Origin: Jiangella gansuensis DSM 44835
Lineage (GTDB): Bacteria; Actinomycetota; Actinomycetes; Jiangellales; Jiangellaceae
Direction: 5' to 3'
DNA: 64,000 nucleotides
NCBI RefSeq assembly: GCF_000515395.1
Contig: NZ_KI911782.1
Span: 3,408,606-3,472,605 of the forward strand
Position 1 is the first letter of the stretch. Each line of letters starts with the position of its first letter. Below are positions 42,755-51,933 of the stretch, piece after piece. The position numbers and the translations under genes are program-made. The notes under the pieces are model-generated. The model was not told the DNA's origin. It saw nothing but the letters and a program-made list of their open reading frames with translations, and ran no database searches.

Positions 42755-43977
42755 ATGACGTTACGAGTGACCGGTGTCGAACGTTTTGTCGTCAACGTGC
42801 CGTTTCGGGAGCGGGTCAGGCCGTGGAACGAGCTGTTGGTGGCGAAGTGGGGCGTGATCGAGATCGTCAAGGTCACGACCAGTTCGAGGGGCATTGTCGG
42901 ATACGGCGAGACCTTGGTGCATTACACCTGGGAGCAGGTGACCGACGCGGATGTGAACCGGGTGGTCGGCACGAACCCGGCCAGGCGCTGGAGGTGCCGA
43001 TGTACCGGCTCCTCGGCGACCCTAAGATCCGCGACTGGTGCCCGATATCGTGGTGGAACACCAAGATGCCGCCCGGACTGCTCGCCCTCGAAGCGCGGGA
43101 TGCGGTCGCCGAGGGCTACCTGGCCCACAAGATCAAGGCAAGGCCGTGGTTCGACGTGCGCGAACAGGTCGCCGCGATCAGCGACGTCGCCCCCGAGAAC
43201 TATCTGATCGACATCGACTGGAACGGCATGCTGCGCAGTCCGGGAGAGGCACTGCCCGTGCTGCGTGAGCTGGACCAGTGGTCGCGGATCGGTCTGTTCG
43301 AGAGCCCGATCCGGCAGGACGACGTCATCGGCCATGCCCGTCTGCATGCTCAGTCGCCGCGGCCGCTGGCCGAGCACTTCCGCAAGGACCTCTTTCCGGT
43401 CTGGATGCGAGACGACTCGCTGGATGCCTTCGTGGTGTTCGGGGCAGGGGTCAGCGGCATGATGCGGCAGGGCCATCTCGCGGCGAGCTTCAACAAGAGT
43501 TTCTGGCTCCAGGTGGTCGGGACCGGGTTGACCACGGCCTTCACGCTGCATCTGGGTGCCGTGCTGAGCCATGCGACCTGGCCCATGGTCACCGGGATGA
43601 ACACCGTGGCCGACGATCTGATCGTCGAGCCGATCGAGATCCGCAACGGCCTGGCACGGACCCCTGAAATGCCCGGGCTCGGGGTCGCCGTCGACGACGA
43701 CGCGCTCGAGAGGTACCGCGTCGACACCTCCGAGGTGCCGGCCACGCCACGGCGGATCCTGGAGTTCGACATCGGCGACGGCCGGCGGCGGTACTACGCG
43801 GACATGCTCCAGCTATGGCGGGACTGCCGGGACGACCGGAACATGCCGGTGCAGCCGCGGCATGCGACGTTGACCCTGCGCGACGACAACCACTCGGTGG
43901 AGTTCGACCAGATCCACCAGCGGCTACAGCGTGCGCCGGTGTGGGACATGGATCTCGCGCTCCCCGCCTGGGGCTGA
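42755..43977 (+). pseudogene. Mandelate racemase/enolase superfamily sugar-acid dehydratase with internal deletion
   Basis: Starts at ATG 42755 with GGGAGTCAGGG upstream. The N-terminal capping domain (ERFVVNVPFRERVRPWNELL, IVGYGETLVHYTWEQV) runs to NPA at about 42975, then the frame changes and continues as ALEVPMYRLLGD. About 20 residues that normally join these parts are missing. The barrel keeps its catalytic HKIKARPW lysines and metal-ligand regions IDIDWN and LFESPI. The in-frame remainder is normal to 43977. Probably dead, unless the junction is an assembly error. Confidence 0.78.
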
Positions 43978-44084
43978 ACGAGAATGGTCGCGCTGTCGCC
44001 GACTCGGTGAGGTCCAGGGCCCTATGTTTTACCGTCAGGTCTCATAGAAAGAGTTCTCTGGCGAGGGGTGATGTGGCTTGACCG

Positions 44085-45428
44085 TCACCGTGGGGCGAGC
44101 AGGTCGGAGACGTCGATCTGCCGCCCTTCAGCGATCGAACGCCAGATAGCTTCGCCTGCTGCAACCGCGCTGGCACCGTCGGCTGACGACGCCAGAAGGC
44201 CTAGTTCCGTGCTCAGCTCGGACGGGCCGACGAACAGATCTTGCCGCAGCAGTGGGTCGGCGCCGTCGTGTCCGCCGGCAGCCGCTTCCAGCTCGATCGT
44301 GTCCGGCGAGCCGAAGATGGGACGATGAACGATGGATTCGGCTCCCGGCATTGGCTCCCCGCTGGGCAGCCGCCCGGTCGAGGCCTCAAGCTGGCCGTGC
44401 GTACCGTTGATCACCACTCGGTAGCCCTCCCAGGGCGAGGAGAAGTCGATCGAGTACGCCAGGCTGGCGCCGCCGGTGTAACCGACGAGCGCGCTGTAGG
44501 AGTCTTCGATGTCGATCTCGTCGTCGTAAAGGTAGCGCTCGGCGCCGGCGGGGTACTCGTGCGCGTACCGCAGCCCGAACAGGCCACGACGGTCGTCGTC
44601 GGCGCCGGGCGGGAAGGTGGAGCTGCCCAGCTGGGCGAGGTAGTACGGGTCGCGCCGGCGCAGCGCCTGGCCCTCGTACGGAGCACCGGCAGCGTCGCGG
44701 GGACGATGCGGGCTGTCAGGTCCGTAATAGTGCCGGCCGCCCAGCGCGAACACCCGCTCCGGCGTGTCGTCGAGCCACCAGGAGACCAGGTCGAGGTGGT
44801 GGGTGCTCTTATGCACCGACAACCCGCCGGAGCGGGCGCGCAGCCGGTTCCATCGCAGGAAGTAGCTGGCGCCGTGCCGGATGTCGACGTGGTACTCGAG
44901 CAGGACGTGGACCGGACGGCCGACGGCACCGGCCCGCAGCAGTTCCTTGATGCGCCGGTGCCGCGGGGTGTAGCGCAGGTTGTGGGTGACCAAGACACTC
45001 CCGCGCGAAGCCTGCTCGGCGGCCAGCACGCGGGCAGCCTGCTCAGCTGTGGACACCATCGGCTTCTCGGTGATGACATCGAGATCATGGTCGAGGGCCG
45101 CGAGGATGTAGTCGGCATGGGTATGGTCCGGCGACGTGACGATGACGGTATCTGGATTGACCTCGGCAACCATCGTTTCGAAATCGCCGGGAGCGAACCA
45201 CAGCAGGCCGGGGCCGCCGGGGAGCAGCTCCGCGTTGAACTGCTCGACCCGCCGCCGGTCCGGGTCTACGACGGCAACCACCTCGCCGTGGGCGGATAGG
45301 TCCTCCCAGCCGCCGCCGAAGCCCAGTGCGCCGTGCTCGCGCGCCTCCCCACCGCCGAGCAGGGGCAGCACGAAACCGGCAAGTCCGCGGTTGGACAGGC
45401 CGCACACCACGTATCTCCGGCGGGTCAT
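44085..45428 (-). CDS. Gfo/Idh/MocA family oxidoreductase
   Basis: A 447-residue protein from ATG 45428, with GAAGGAG 13 bases upstream. Rossmann start RRYVVCGLSNRGLAGFVLPL, then the family motif VITEKPMV, whose Lys is the active-site residue, and NLRYTPRHRRIKELL. The C-terminal beta-sheet domain contains GASYFLRWNRL and HKSTHHLDLVSWWL. NAD-dependent oxidation or reduction of a sugar or inositol is expected. Its start overlaps the stop of a 67-codon frame upstream (ATGA), and both follow a promoter with a LacI-type operator. Confidence 0.88.
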   Translation of the reverse strand: MTRRRYVVCGLSNRGLAGFVLPLLGGGEAREHGALGFGGGWEDLSAHGEVVAVVDPDRRRVEQFNAELLPGGPGLLWFAPGDFETMVAEVNPDTVIVTSPDHTHADYILAALDHDLDVITEKPMVSTAEQAARVLAAEQASRGSVLVTHNLRYTPRHRRIKELLRAGAVGRPVHVLLEYHVDIRHGASYFLRWNRLRARSGGLSVHKSTHHLDLVSWWLDDTPERVFALGGRHYYGPDSPHRPRDAAGAPYEGQALRRRDPYYLAQLGSSTFPPGADDDRRGLFGLRYAHEYPAGAERYLYDDEIDIEDSYSALVGYTGGASLAYSIDFSSPWEGYRVVINGTHGQLEASTGRLPSGEPMPGAESIVHRPIFGSPDTIELEAAAGGHDGADPLLRQDLFVGPSELSTELGLLASSADGASAVAAGEAIWRSIAEGRQIDVSDLLAPR

Positions 45429-45628
45429 CGGTCTTGCAACTCCTTCACGAACGTTGTCTCCGACCCGACCCGTTCCACGGCAGGGGTCCGCGTCGGGCGG
45501 CGCGGATCGCTCGCCGCCACGACGGTGGCGTTCGGGTCGACCTCCACCGCTGTTCGCCTGATGACTCCTCGGTTGCCGTTGCCGACGACGTAGCGGCGAA
45601 GCATGGCGTCCGGTTCGAGATTGACCAT
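45425..45628 (-). CDS. Short reading frame, N-terminal remnant of a Gfo/Idh-like gene
   Basis: 67 codons from ATG 45628, which lies eight bases after the -10 box TAGCGT and is probably translated leaderless. AMLRRYVVGNGNRGVI resembles the Rossmann start of a Gfo/Idh/MocA protein, and VVAASDPR the end of the second strand; then the sequence loses homology. The stop overlaps the ATG of the full-length oxidoreductase, so it may now act as a leader that brings ribosomes to that start. Confidence 0.5.
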   Translation of the reverse strand: MVNLEPDAMLRRYVVGNGNRGVIRRTAVEVDPNATVVAASDPRRPTRTPAVERVGSETTFVKELQDR

Positions 45629-45636
45629 GGGCCTCG

Positions 45637-45665
45637 ACGCTAGGCGATGCAAGCGATTGTCGCAA
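45637..45665 (-). promoter_or_regulatory. Promoter with LacI-type operator for the Gfo operon
   Basis: On the minus strand: -35 TTGCGA (45660-45665), 17-base spacer, -10 TAGCGT (45637-45642). The spacer holds GACAATCGCTTGCA (45648-45661), an imperfect copy of the LacI-family consensus TGNAANCGNTTNCA. The divergent lacI gene starts 110 bases away, so its product is the likely repressor. Confidence 0.65.
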
Positions 45666-45774
45666 GGACCAATGAAGCTACCTGCAGGACACCGCAACGG
45701 GTCCGATCGCCGAGGCCACGACCTACGGTAGACTAACGGAAGTTGCTGCACGTCGAGCTGGAGGAGCTTCCCTC

Positions 45775-46770
45775 ATGGGCGTCACCTTGGCCGACGTCGC
45801 TCGCGCCACCGGGCTGTCTCCGTCGACCGTCTCGCGCGCGCTGTCCGACCCGGAGAAGGTCAACCCGGGTACCCGTGAACGCGTCCGCAAGGCCGCCCGG
45901 GAGATGGGCTACGTCCCCAACCAGGTGGCCCGTTCGCTCACGTCCGGCCGCAGCGACTTGATCGGCCTCATCGTCCCCGACATCGCCAACCCGTTCTTCC
46001 CGCCCATCATCAAGGCCGTCCAGGCCCGCGCCACTGTCAAGGGCAAGACCGTCCTCATCGCCGACGTCGACGAGCATGCCGCGGACGAGATCCAGCGTGC
46101 GCGGGTCATGCGCAAGCGGGTCGACGGCTTGATCGTCGTTTCACCGCGCACGCCGGAGGACAGGCTCGCCGAGCTCGCCCAGCTGCAGCCCATTGTGTTC
46201 GTCAACCGGGAGGTCCCGAACGCCGCGAGCGTCATCATCGAGAACTCCGACGGCATGCGCGAGGCGGTCGAGCATCTGACCGCGCTCGGACACACCCGCA
46301 TCGGCTACCTCTCGGGGCCGCGCCGGTCGTGGTCGAACGTGCAGCGTCAGAACGCGGTTCGGCAGGCCTGCTCCGACCAGAACGTCGAGCTGGTCGAGTT
46401 CGGGCCGTTCGAACCGCAGATCCAGGCCGGGGTCCGCGCCGCCGACCTCGTGTACGCCGCCGGCATCACTGCCGTCATCGCCTACGACGACATGATCGCG
46501 TTGGGCCTGATGGCCCGGCTCAACGAGCGCGGCATCCGGGTCGGCCCCGACATCAGCGTCATCGGCATCGACGACAGTCCCATGTCCGGCATGGCGTATC
46601 CGACCCTGACGTCCATCCACGTGCCCGGTTCGGAGGCCGGTGCCGCCGCCGTCGACATCGTGCTCGACCTCGCCGACGCCGACGTCAACGCGCCGGCTCC
46701 GCTGGTGCAGCTGGAGACCCGGCTGGTGGTGCGCGGGTCCACCAGCCCGGCACCGGTCCCGGCCGGCTGA
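45775..46770 (+). CDS. LacI family transcriptional regulator
   Basis: A 331-residue protein from ATG 45775, with GGAGGAGC upstream and a TAGACT -10 box at 45729-45734. HTH and hinge: VTLADVARATGLSPSTVSRA and YVPNQVARSLTSGRS. The periplasmic-binding-like core begins LIGLIVPDIANPFF, with effector-pocket residues in VFVNRE and YLSGPRRSWSNVQRQ. It is expected to bind a sugar or sugar-acid ligand and to control the three operators at 45648, 51910 and 53496. Confidence 0.92.
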   Translation: MGVTLADVARATGLSPSTVSRALSDPEKVNPGTRERVRKAAREMGYVPNQVARSLTSGRSDLIGLIVPDIANPFFPPIIKAVQARATVKGKTVLIADVDEHAADEIQRARVMRKRVDGLIVVSPRTPEDRLAELAQLQPIVFVNREVPNAASVIIENSDGMREAVEHLTALGHTRIGYLSGPRRSWSNVQRQNAVRQACSDQNVELVEFGPFEPQIQAGVRAADLVYAAGITAVIAYDDMIALGLMARLNERGIRVGPDISVIGIDDSPMSGMAYPTLTSIHVPGSEAGAAAVDIVLDLADADVNAPAPLVQLETRLVVRGSTSPAPVPAG

Positions 46771-46777
46771 CGTCGCG

Positions 46778-48277
46778 TCAGCCCGCATGCTCGCGGGCGA
46801 GCCCGCGACAGGTCGCCGCCACGCCGTAGCGGCCCAGGTCGGCGTGGATGCGCGCCAAACCGGCGGCAACGACGGGGTCCGCGGCGACGGCATCCGGCAA
46901 CAGGCCCGCCCGGCGCACCACGACGCTCGCCATCTCAGCATCCCCGGCGGCGACGGCAGCAGCCCGCAATTCGTCGCGCGCCGGATCGGCGACGTCCAGC
47001 TCGCGCCCGGCCACGTCCTGCCCGCCGACGACGAACCGCGCCCAGGCGGCCAGCGTCACCAGGCTCCACACCGGCAGGTCGCCCGCGGCCCGAACGGACA
47101 GCAGTGTCGGGACCACCCGCACCGCCAGTTTCTGTGAGCCGTCCGCGGCCACCTGCTCGCACCGGTGCCCGAGCGCGGCGTTTCCGAACCGGGCCAGGAC
47201 CGACTCGGCGTAGTCGTGCAGGTTCCAGCCGGGCGGAGCGTCGATCGTCCTGATCGACTCGCGCTGCAACGCCCGGACCGCGCCCTCGATGGCCGGGTCG
47301 GCCAGCGCCGCGGCGATGGTGCGGTGACCGGCCAGTGCGCCCAGATACGCCGTCATCGAATGGGCGGCGTTGAGCAGACGAAGCTTCGCGGTCTCGTACG
47401 GCGTGACGTCGTCGACCAGCTCGGCCCCGGCCTGTCCCCAGGGCGGTCGCTCCCCGGCGAACCGGTCCTCGATCACCCATTGGGAGAACGGCTCGGCCAC
47501 GACGGTCGCGGCGTCGCGCAGGCCGGTCAGGTCGTGGACGGTGTCCTGATCGGTGGCCGTGGTGGCCGGGACGATGCGGTCCACCATGGTGGCCGGGAAC
47601 GTCACCGCGGCGTGCAGATACGCCGTCAGGTCCGCGGCCGCCGCGGCCGGGAGCCGCCCGGCGAACTCGCCCAGCACCCGGGCCAGGGCTGGCCCGTTGG
47701 CTGTCAGGTTGTCGCAGCTGAGCACCGTCACCGGCGCCCCGCCTGCAGCGGCCCGGCGCAACAACCCGGCCGCCAGCAGACCCACCGCCGTCGACGGCGT
47801 CCGGCCGGCGCCTACCTCGGCCAGGTCGGCCCGGACGGCGTCGTCGTCGCTCAGGCCCCCGGTGACCTGGTCGATCAGGTACCCCTTCTCGGTGATGGTC
47901 AGTGTGACGGCGCGGGTGCGCCGGTCGGCCAGTCGGGCGAGAACATCGTCGGGAGTACTCGGTGCGTGCACGGCGGCGGCGATCGCGTTGACGGCCCGGG
48001 CGCGGCCGCGGCCGCTGTCGCGTTCCAGCACGCAGAAGAGCCCGTCCTGCGCGGTCAGGGCATCGACCACACGGGCCGAGCGGGGCGCCACCGCGACGAT
48101 GCCCCACGATCGGTCGCTGGTCTCGGCCATGCCGCGCTCGGTGAAGACGGCCTGATGGGCCCGGTGGAACGCGCCGGCGCCGAGGTGGACGATGCCCGGT
48201 TGGGGAGCGGGCCCGCTGAGGACCGGCCGCGCGGCTACGGGCAGGGCGGCCGCCCCCGTTCGCGTCAGAGCGGTCAT
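46778..48277 (-). CDS. Mannitol dehydrogenase family / fructuronate-tagaturonate reductase
   Basis: A 499-residue protein from ATG 48277, sharing a base with the stop of the uxaA gene before it. N-terminal NAD fold IVHLGAGAFHRAHQAVF; catalytic signature KLRLLNAAHSMTAYLG (Lys, Asn, His). With an altronate dehydratase in the same operon, reduction of tagaturonate to altronate, or of fructuronate to mannonate, is the best guess; a polyol dehydrogenase is the alternative. It converges on lacI with seven bases between stops. Confidence 0.85.
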   Translation of the reverse strand: MTALTRTGAAALPVAARPVLSGPAPQPGIVHLGAGAFHRAHQAVFTERGMAETSDRSWGIVAVAPRSARVVDALTAQDGLFCVLERDSGRGRARAVNAIAAAVHAPSTPDDVLARLADRRTRAVTLTITEKGYLIDQVTGGLSDDDAVRADLAEVGAGRTPSTAVGLLAAGLLRRAAAGGAPVTVLSCDNLTANGPALARVLGEFAGRLPAAAAADLTAYLHAAVTFPATMVDRIVPATTATDQDTVHDLTGLRDAATVVAEPFSQWVIEDRFAGERPPWGQAGAELVDDVTPYETAKLRLLNAAHSMTAYLGALAGHRTIAAALADPAIEGAVRALQRESIRTIDAPPGWNLHDYAESVLARFGNAALGHRCEQVAADGSQKLAVRVVPTLLSVRAAGDLPVWSLVTLAAWARFVVGGQDVAGRELDVADPARDELRAAAVAAGDAEMASVVVRRAGLLPDAVAADPVVAAGLARIHADLGRYGVAATCRGLAREHAG

Positions 48278-49782
48278 CACATCACCGCGCCCAGCTGCCA
48301 CGGGGCGAACTCCTCATCGCCGAACCCGAGCTCCTCGCTGGCCGTCCGGCGCCCGGAGGCGGTGGCGACGACCAGCTCGTAGATGCGCCGGCCCATCTCC
48401 TCCAGGCTTGCCTCGCCGTCGGCGACCACACCGCAGTTGAGATCCATGTCCTCGGTCATGCGCCGGTAGACCGAGGAGTTGGTGGCGAGCTTGAGGCTGG
48501 GCACCGGTTTGCACCCGTAGACGGAGCCGCGCCCGGTGGTGAAGCAGACGACGTTCGCGCCGCCGGCCACCATGCCGGTCACCGAGACCGGGTCGTAGCC
48601 TGGGGTGTCCATGAACACCAGGCCCTTCGCGGCCACCGGTTCGGCGAAGCGGCGCACCGCGCGCAGCGGCGTGGTGCCGGCCTTGGCCACCGCACCGAGC
48701 GACTTCTCGAGGATGGTGCTGATGCCGCCGTCCTTGTTGCCCGGCGACGGGTTGTTGTCCAGCGTGCCGCCGTGTTTGGCGGTGTAGTCGCGCCACCACG
48801 CGATCCGTTCCAGCAGCGCGTCGGCGACGGCCGGGTCGTCGGCCCGGGCCGCGAGCAGGTGCTCGGCGCCGTAGATCTCCGGGGTCTCGCACAGAACCGC
48901 GGTACCACCCCGCGCGACGAGTAGATCCGCGGCGATGCCCAGCGCGGGGTTTGCGGTGATGCCGGAGAAGCCGTCCGACCCGCCACACTTCAGCCCGAGC
49001 ACCAGCTCGGACACGGGCACCGGGACGCGTTCCACGTCCAGCCGGTCCACGACGCCGGCGACGGCGCGCATGCCGGCCCGCACCGCCGCCGCCGTGCCAC
49101 CCGCCTCCTGGATGGTCATGCCCACCACCGGGGTGTGCTCCGGCAGCTCCAGTTCGGCGATCTGGTTCACCTCGCAGCCCAGCCCGAGCACGACCAGAGC
49201 GCCGAAATTGGGATGCGCGGCGTATCCGGAGAGGGTGCGCTTCAGCAGCTCCAGGCCCTCGCCGTCGCTGGCCAGGCCGCAGCCGCTGCCGTGCGTGATG
49301 GCCACGATGCCGTCGATGCTCGGATGCGCGGCCAGCAACCCGGACGACCGCACCTGCTCGGCGATCAGCTTCGCCACGGTGGCTGAGCAGTTCACCGAGG
49401 TGATGATCCCGACGTAGTTGCGGGTGGCGACTCGCCCGTCGGCACGCACGATGCCCTGGAACAGCTCCGGCCGGACGTGTTCGGGCTCGACCCCGGCGCC
49501 GGTCGCCACAGCGGCATCGGCAGTGTCGGCGAAGGCGAGGTTGTGCACGTGCACGTGATCACCCGGCTCGATCGGAGTCGTCGCGTACCCGATGACCTGC
49601 CCGTACTTGGTGACCGGCGCACCAATGGCGACGCCGGCCAGCGCCACCTTGTGCCCGGCGGGCACCGGCTGGCCGGTCTCGACCCCCGCCGCGACGGCGA
49701 CCCCGGCCGGCAGCGGGTCGAGAGTCACCGCCACCGTGTCGTCCGGCCGTAGCCGCAGTAGCCTGCTCGTGTCGGTCGTCAT
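48277..49782 (-). CDS. uxaA: Altronate/galactarate dehydratase (UxaA family)
   Basis: A 501-residue protein from ATG 49782, with CGGGAGGA upstream. An N-terminal SAF domain (IGYATTPIEPGDHVHVHNLA) is followed by the dehydratase core, with ITSVNCSATVAKLIAEQ, ITHGSGCG and GLKCGGSDGFSG. It dehydrates altronate to 2-keto-3-deoxygluconate using Fe(II). Full length for the family. Starts on an ATGA overlap with nagA. Confidence 0.9.
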   Translation of the reverse strand: MTTDTSRLLRLRPDDTVAVTLDPLPAGVAVAAGVETGQPVPAGHKVALAGVAIGAPVTKYGQVIGYATTPIEPGDHVHVHNLAFADTADAAVATGAGVEPEHVRPELFQGIVRADGRVATRNYVGIITSVNCSATVAKLIAEQVRSSGLLAAHPSIDGIVAITHGSGCGLASDGEGLELLKRTLSGYAAHPNFGALVVLGLGCEVNQIAELELPEHTPVVGMTIQEAGGTAAAVRAGMRAVAGVVDRLDVERVPVPVSELVLGLKCGGSDGFSGITANPALGIAADLLVARGGTAVLCETPEIYGAEHLLAARADDPAVADALLERIAWWRDYTAKHGGTLDNNPSPGNKDGGISTILEKSLGAVAKAGTTPLRAVRRFAEPVAAKGLVFMDTPGYDPVSVTGMVAGGANVVCFTTGRGSVYGCKPVPSLKLATNSSVYRRMTEDMDLNCGVVADGEASLEEMGRRIYELVVATASGRRTASEELGFGDEEFAPWQLGAVM

Positions 49783-51023
49783 GCCGTCGTCCTCCCGCTC
49801 GGGTGGTCCAGGTGGTCGTCCATGTCGTCGGCGGCAAGCCAGCGCCCACGCAGCACCGTGCCCCACGGCCGGAAGCCTTCGCCGAACACCGCCAGGTCGG
49901 CGTCCATGCCGGCGGCGACGGCGCCCTTGCGGTCACCTAGGCCGGCGACCGCGGCCGGACGCGACGTCACTGTCGCCACCGCCTCCGCCACCGGCCACCC
50001 CAGCTCGTCGTGCAGGTGGCGCAGCATCCGCGGCAGCGTCGCGGTGCTGCCGCCAAAGGCGTCGGCACCGACCACCATGCCCACGCCGTCACCGACCTCG
50101 CACTGCACGGCCCCCAGCTGGTAGGTGTAGCCGCGGGGCATCCCGGTCCCGGGGGTGCCGTCCGAGACCACCACGAGTCGCTCGCCGAGGCACCGCCGGG
50201 CGATCTCCAGCAAGTGCGGCGGCAGGTGCCGGCCGTCGGCGATGACCTCGGCCGTCAGCCCCGTCGATGCCAGTGCGGCTTCCAGCAGGCCGGGGACGCG
50301 CCACGCTCCGTGTCGCTGCGTCGTGGACTGCCCGCTCCACAGATGCGTCACGTGCCGTAGTCCAGCCGCCTGCGCCGCCATCAAGTCGTCGACGACCGCC
50401 GCGCTGTGGCCGGCCGCCACCACGATGCCCGCGGACGCGAACCGGGTGACCGCGTCGATCGCGCCCGGCAGTTCCGGCGCGAGCGTGACCATGCGGATCA
50501 AGTCTCGATGGCGGAGCAGTGCCGTAACGTCCGCCGGTGCCGGATCGCACAGGGCCGCCGGGTCGTGCGCCCCGCATTGCGCCACGGCCAGGAACGGCCC
50601 CTCGAGGTGGACGCCGAGGAACTGCGCGCCGTCGACGCGTGCCGTGTCCTGAACGGCGAGTTGCGCCAACCGGGCGCACAGCTGCGGCACTGGCGCGGAC
50701 ACCAGACTGACCTGGGCGCTGGTCACGCCGGAGCGGGCCAGTCGTCGCAGCACTGCCGGCACTGACGGTTCCGTGCCCAGCTCGTCGATCCGGTCGAAGG
50801 CATACCCGAACCCGCCGTGGACGTGCAGGTCGATCAGGCCGGGGGTGGCCAACCGGCCGCCGAGGTCGAGTATCGGGACACCGCCGAGCGTCGCGCGGTC
50901 CGCCGCGTCGACGACGGCGCCCACCGTTTCCCCTTCGATCATGACCGCGACGTCACGGCGGATCCCGTCCGGCAGCAGGAACTCGCCGTTGACCAGCGCC
51001 CAGCGCTCCGCTTTCGCCGTCAT
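49779..51023 (-). CDS. nagA: N-acetylglucosamine-6-phosphate deacetylase
   Basis: A 414-residue amidohydrolase. The metal site begins with PGLIDLHVHGGFGYAFD, then the bridging Glu in GVHLEGPF, His in VVAAGHSAAVV and HVTHLWSG, and the catalytic Asp in VVVSDGTPGTGM. It removes acetate from GlcNAc-6-phosphate. The VTHLFN motif of classic NagA is VTHLWS here, so a related N-acyl amino-sugar substrate is possible. It lies 42 bases after nagB and overlaps uxaA. Confidence 0.87.
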   Translation of the reverse strand: MTAKAERWALVNGEFLLPDGIRRDVAVMIEGETVGAVVDAADRATLGGVPILDLGGRLATPGLIDLHVHGGFGYAFDRIDELGTEPSVPAVLRRLARSGVTSAQVSLVSAPVPQLCARLAQLAVQDTARVDGAQFLGVHLEGPFLAVAQCGAHDPAALCDPAPADVTALLRHRDLIRMVTLAPELPGAIDAVTRFASAGIVVAAGHSAAVVDDLMAAQAAGLRHVTHLWSGQSTTQRHGAWRVPGLLEAALASTGLTAEVIADGRHLPPHLLEIARRCLGERLVVVSDGTPGTGMPRGYTYQLGAVQCEVGDGVGMVVGADAFGGSTATLPRMLRHLHDELGWPVAEAVATVTSRPAAVAGLGDRKGAVAAGMDADLAVFGEGFRPWGTVLRGRWLAADDMDDHLDHPSGRTTA

Positions 51024-51065
51024 GTCACCCCTTCGTGTGCAACGTCACATCCGATTGCCACCAGC

Positions 51066-51851
51066 TCAGGTGGGCTCAGGTGGCCGCACCCGTCTGGCGG
51101 AGGCAGGCTCGAGAAACAGCGTGGCGTGGGCGACACGACGCAGCGCCGTGGCCGGGCACGCCGGGCCGATCTCGTCGTACAGGGCCGCAGCCACAGCCTC
51201 GGCCTTGCGCCCCTCCGGCGCGCAGACCTGGACGTGACGCGCCGACAGCAGCGCCGGGACAGTCATGGTGATCGCGGTCGGCGGCACGGCGTCGACGTCC
51301 TCGAAGTGGCCCTCGCTGACCTGCTGCTTCCGGGACCGCTTGGTGAGCGTCACCACTCGGACCCAGCGGGGGTCGTCGACGTCGGCGTCGAACGGCTCGT
51401 TGAACGCCAGGTGACCGTTCTCGCCGATGCCCATGCATACGAGGTCCAGCTCCGCGGAGCGCAGAAGTCCCTCGTAGCGGTCGCATTCCGCCTGCGCGTC
51501 GGCGATGTCACCATCGATGTACTCGACCGACGCCGGGGCGAACCGCTGCTGGATGCGTTCCCTGATCCAGCGCCGGAAGCTGGCCGGGTGGTCGGCGTCG
51601 ATACCCACGTATTCGTCCATGTGGAACACCGTGATGCGATCCCACGGCACGTCCTGCTCGGCCAGCGCGTCCGTGAACGCGAACTGCGAGTTCCCGGTCG
51701 CGACGACGACTCGGGCGGAGCCGCGCGCGGCGACCGCCTCCCGCAGGATGCCGGCAGCCCGGCTGGCCGCCGCGCGGCCGAGATCGGCCGCCGACGGATG
51801 GACTTCGACAGCGAGCGCGCCGGCGTTGAACTGCGTGATCGATTGAGACAA
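51066..51851 (-). CDS. nagB: Glucosamine-6-phosphate deaminase
   Basis: A 261-residue protein. The start is TTG 51851, five bases after a perfect AGGAGG. Active-site segments: FHMDEYVGI (catalytic Asp), GIGENGHLAFNEP (Asp/Glu/His region), and TLTKRSRKQQ. It converts glucosamine-6-phosphate to fructose-6-phosphate and ammonia. It is the first gene of the nagB-nagA-uxaA-dehydrogenase operon, under a promoter with a LacI-type site. Confidence 0.92.
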   Translation of the reverse strand: MSQSITQFNAGALAVEVHPSAADLGRAAASRAAGILREAVAARGSARVVVATGNSQFAFTDALAEQDVPWDRITVFHMDEYVGIDADHPASFRRWIRERIQQRFAPASVEYIDGDIADAQAECDRYEGLLRSAELDLVCMGIGENGHLAFNEPFDADVDDPRWVRVVTLTKRSRKQQVSEGHFEDVDAVPPTAITMTVPALLSARHVQVCAPEGRKAEAVAAALYDEIGPACPATALRRVAHATLFLEPASARRVRPPEPT

Positions 51852-51905
51852 GGGAACCTCCTGGGCGATGCGCTGCCTTCGGCATGAGCGGAACCGGGTG
51901 CAACG

Positions 51906-51933
51906 ATACTGCAATCGCGTGCAGCACTGTCAT
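51906..51933 (-). promoter_or_regulatory. Promoter with LacI-type operator for the nag-uxa operon
   Basis: Minus strand: -35 ATGACA (51928-51933), 16-base spacer, -10 CAGTAT (51906-51911). TGCAATCGCGTGCA (51910-51923 on the plus strand) fills the spacer and matches 9 of the 10 fixed positions of TGNAANCGNTTNCA; flanks extend it to CTGCA/TGCAG. Confidence 0.65.
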
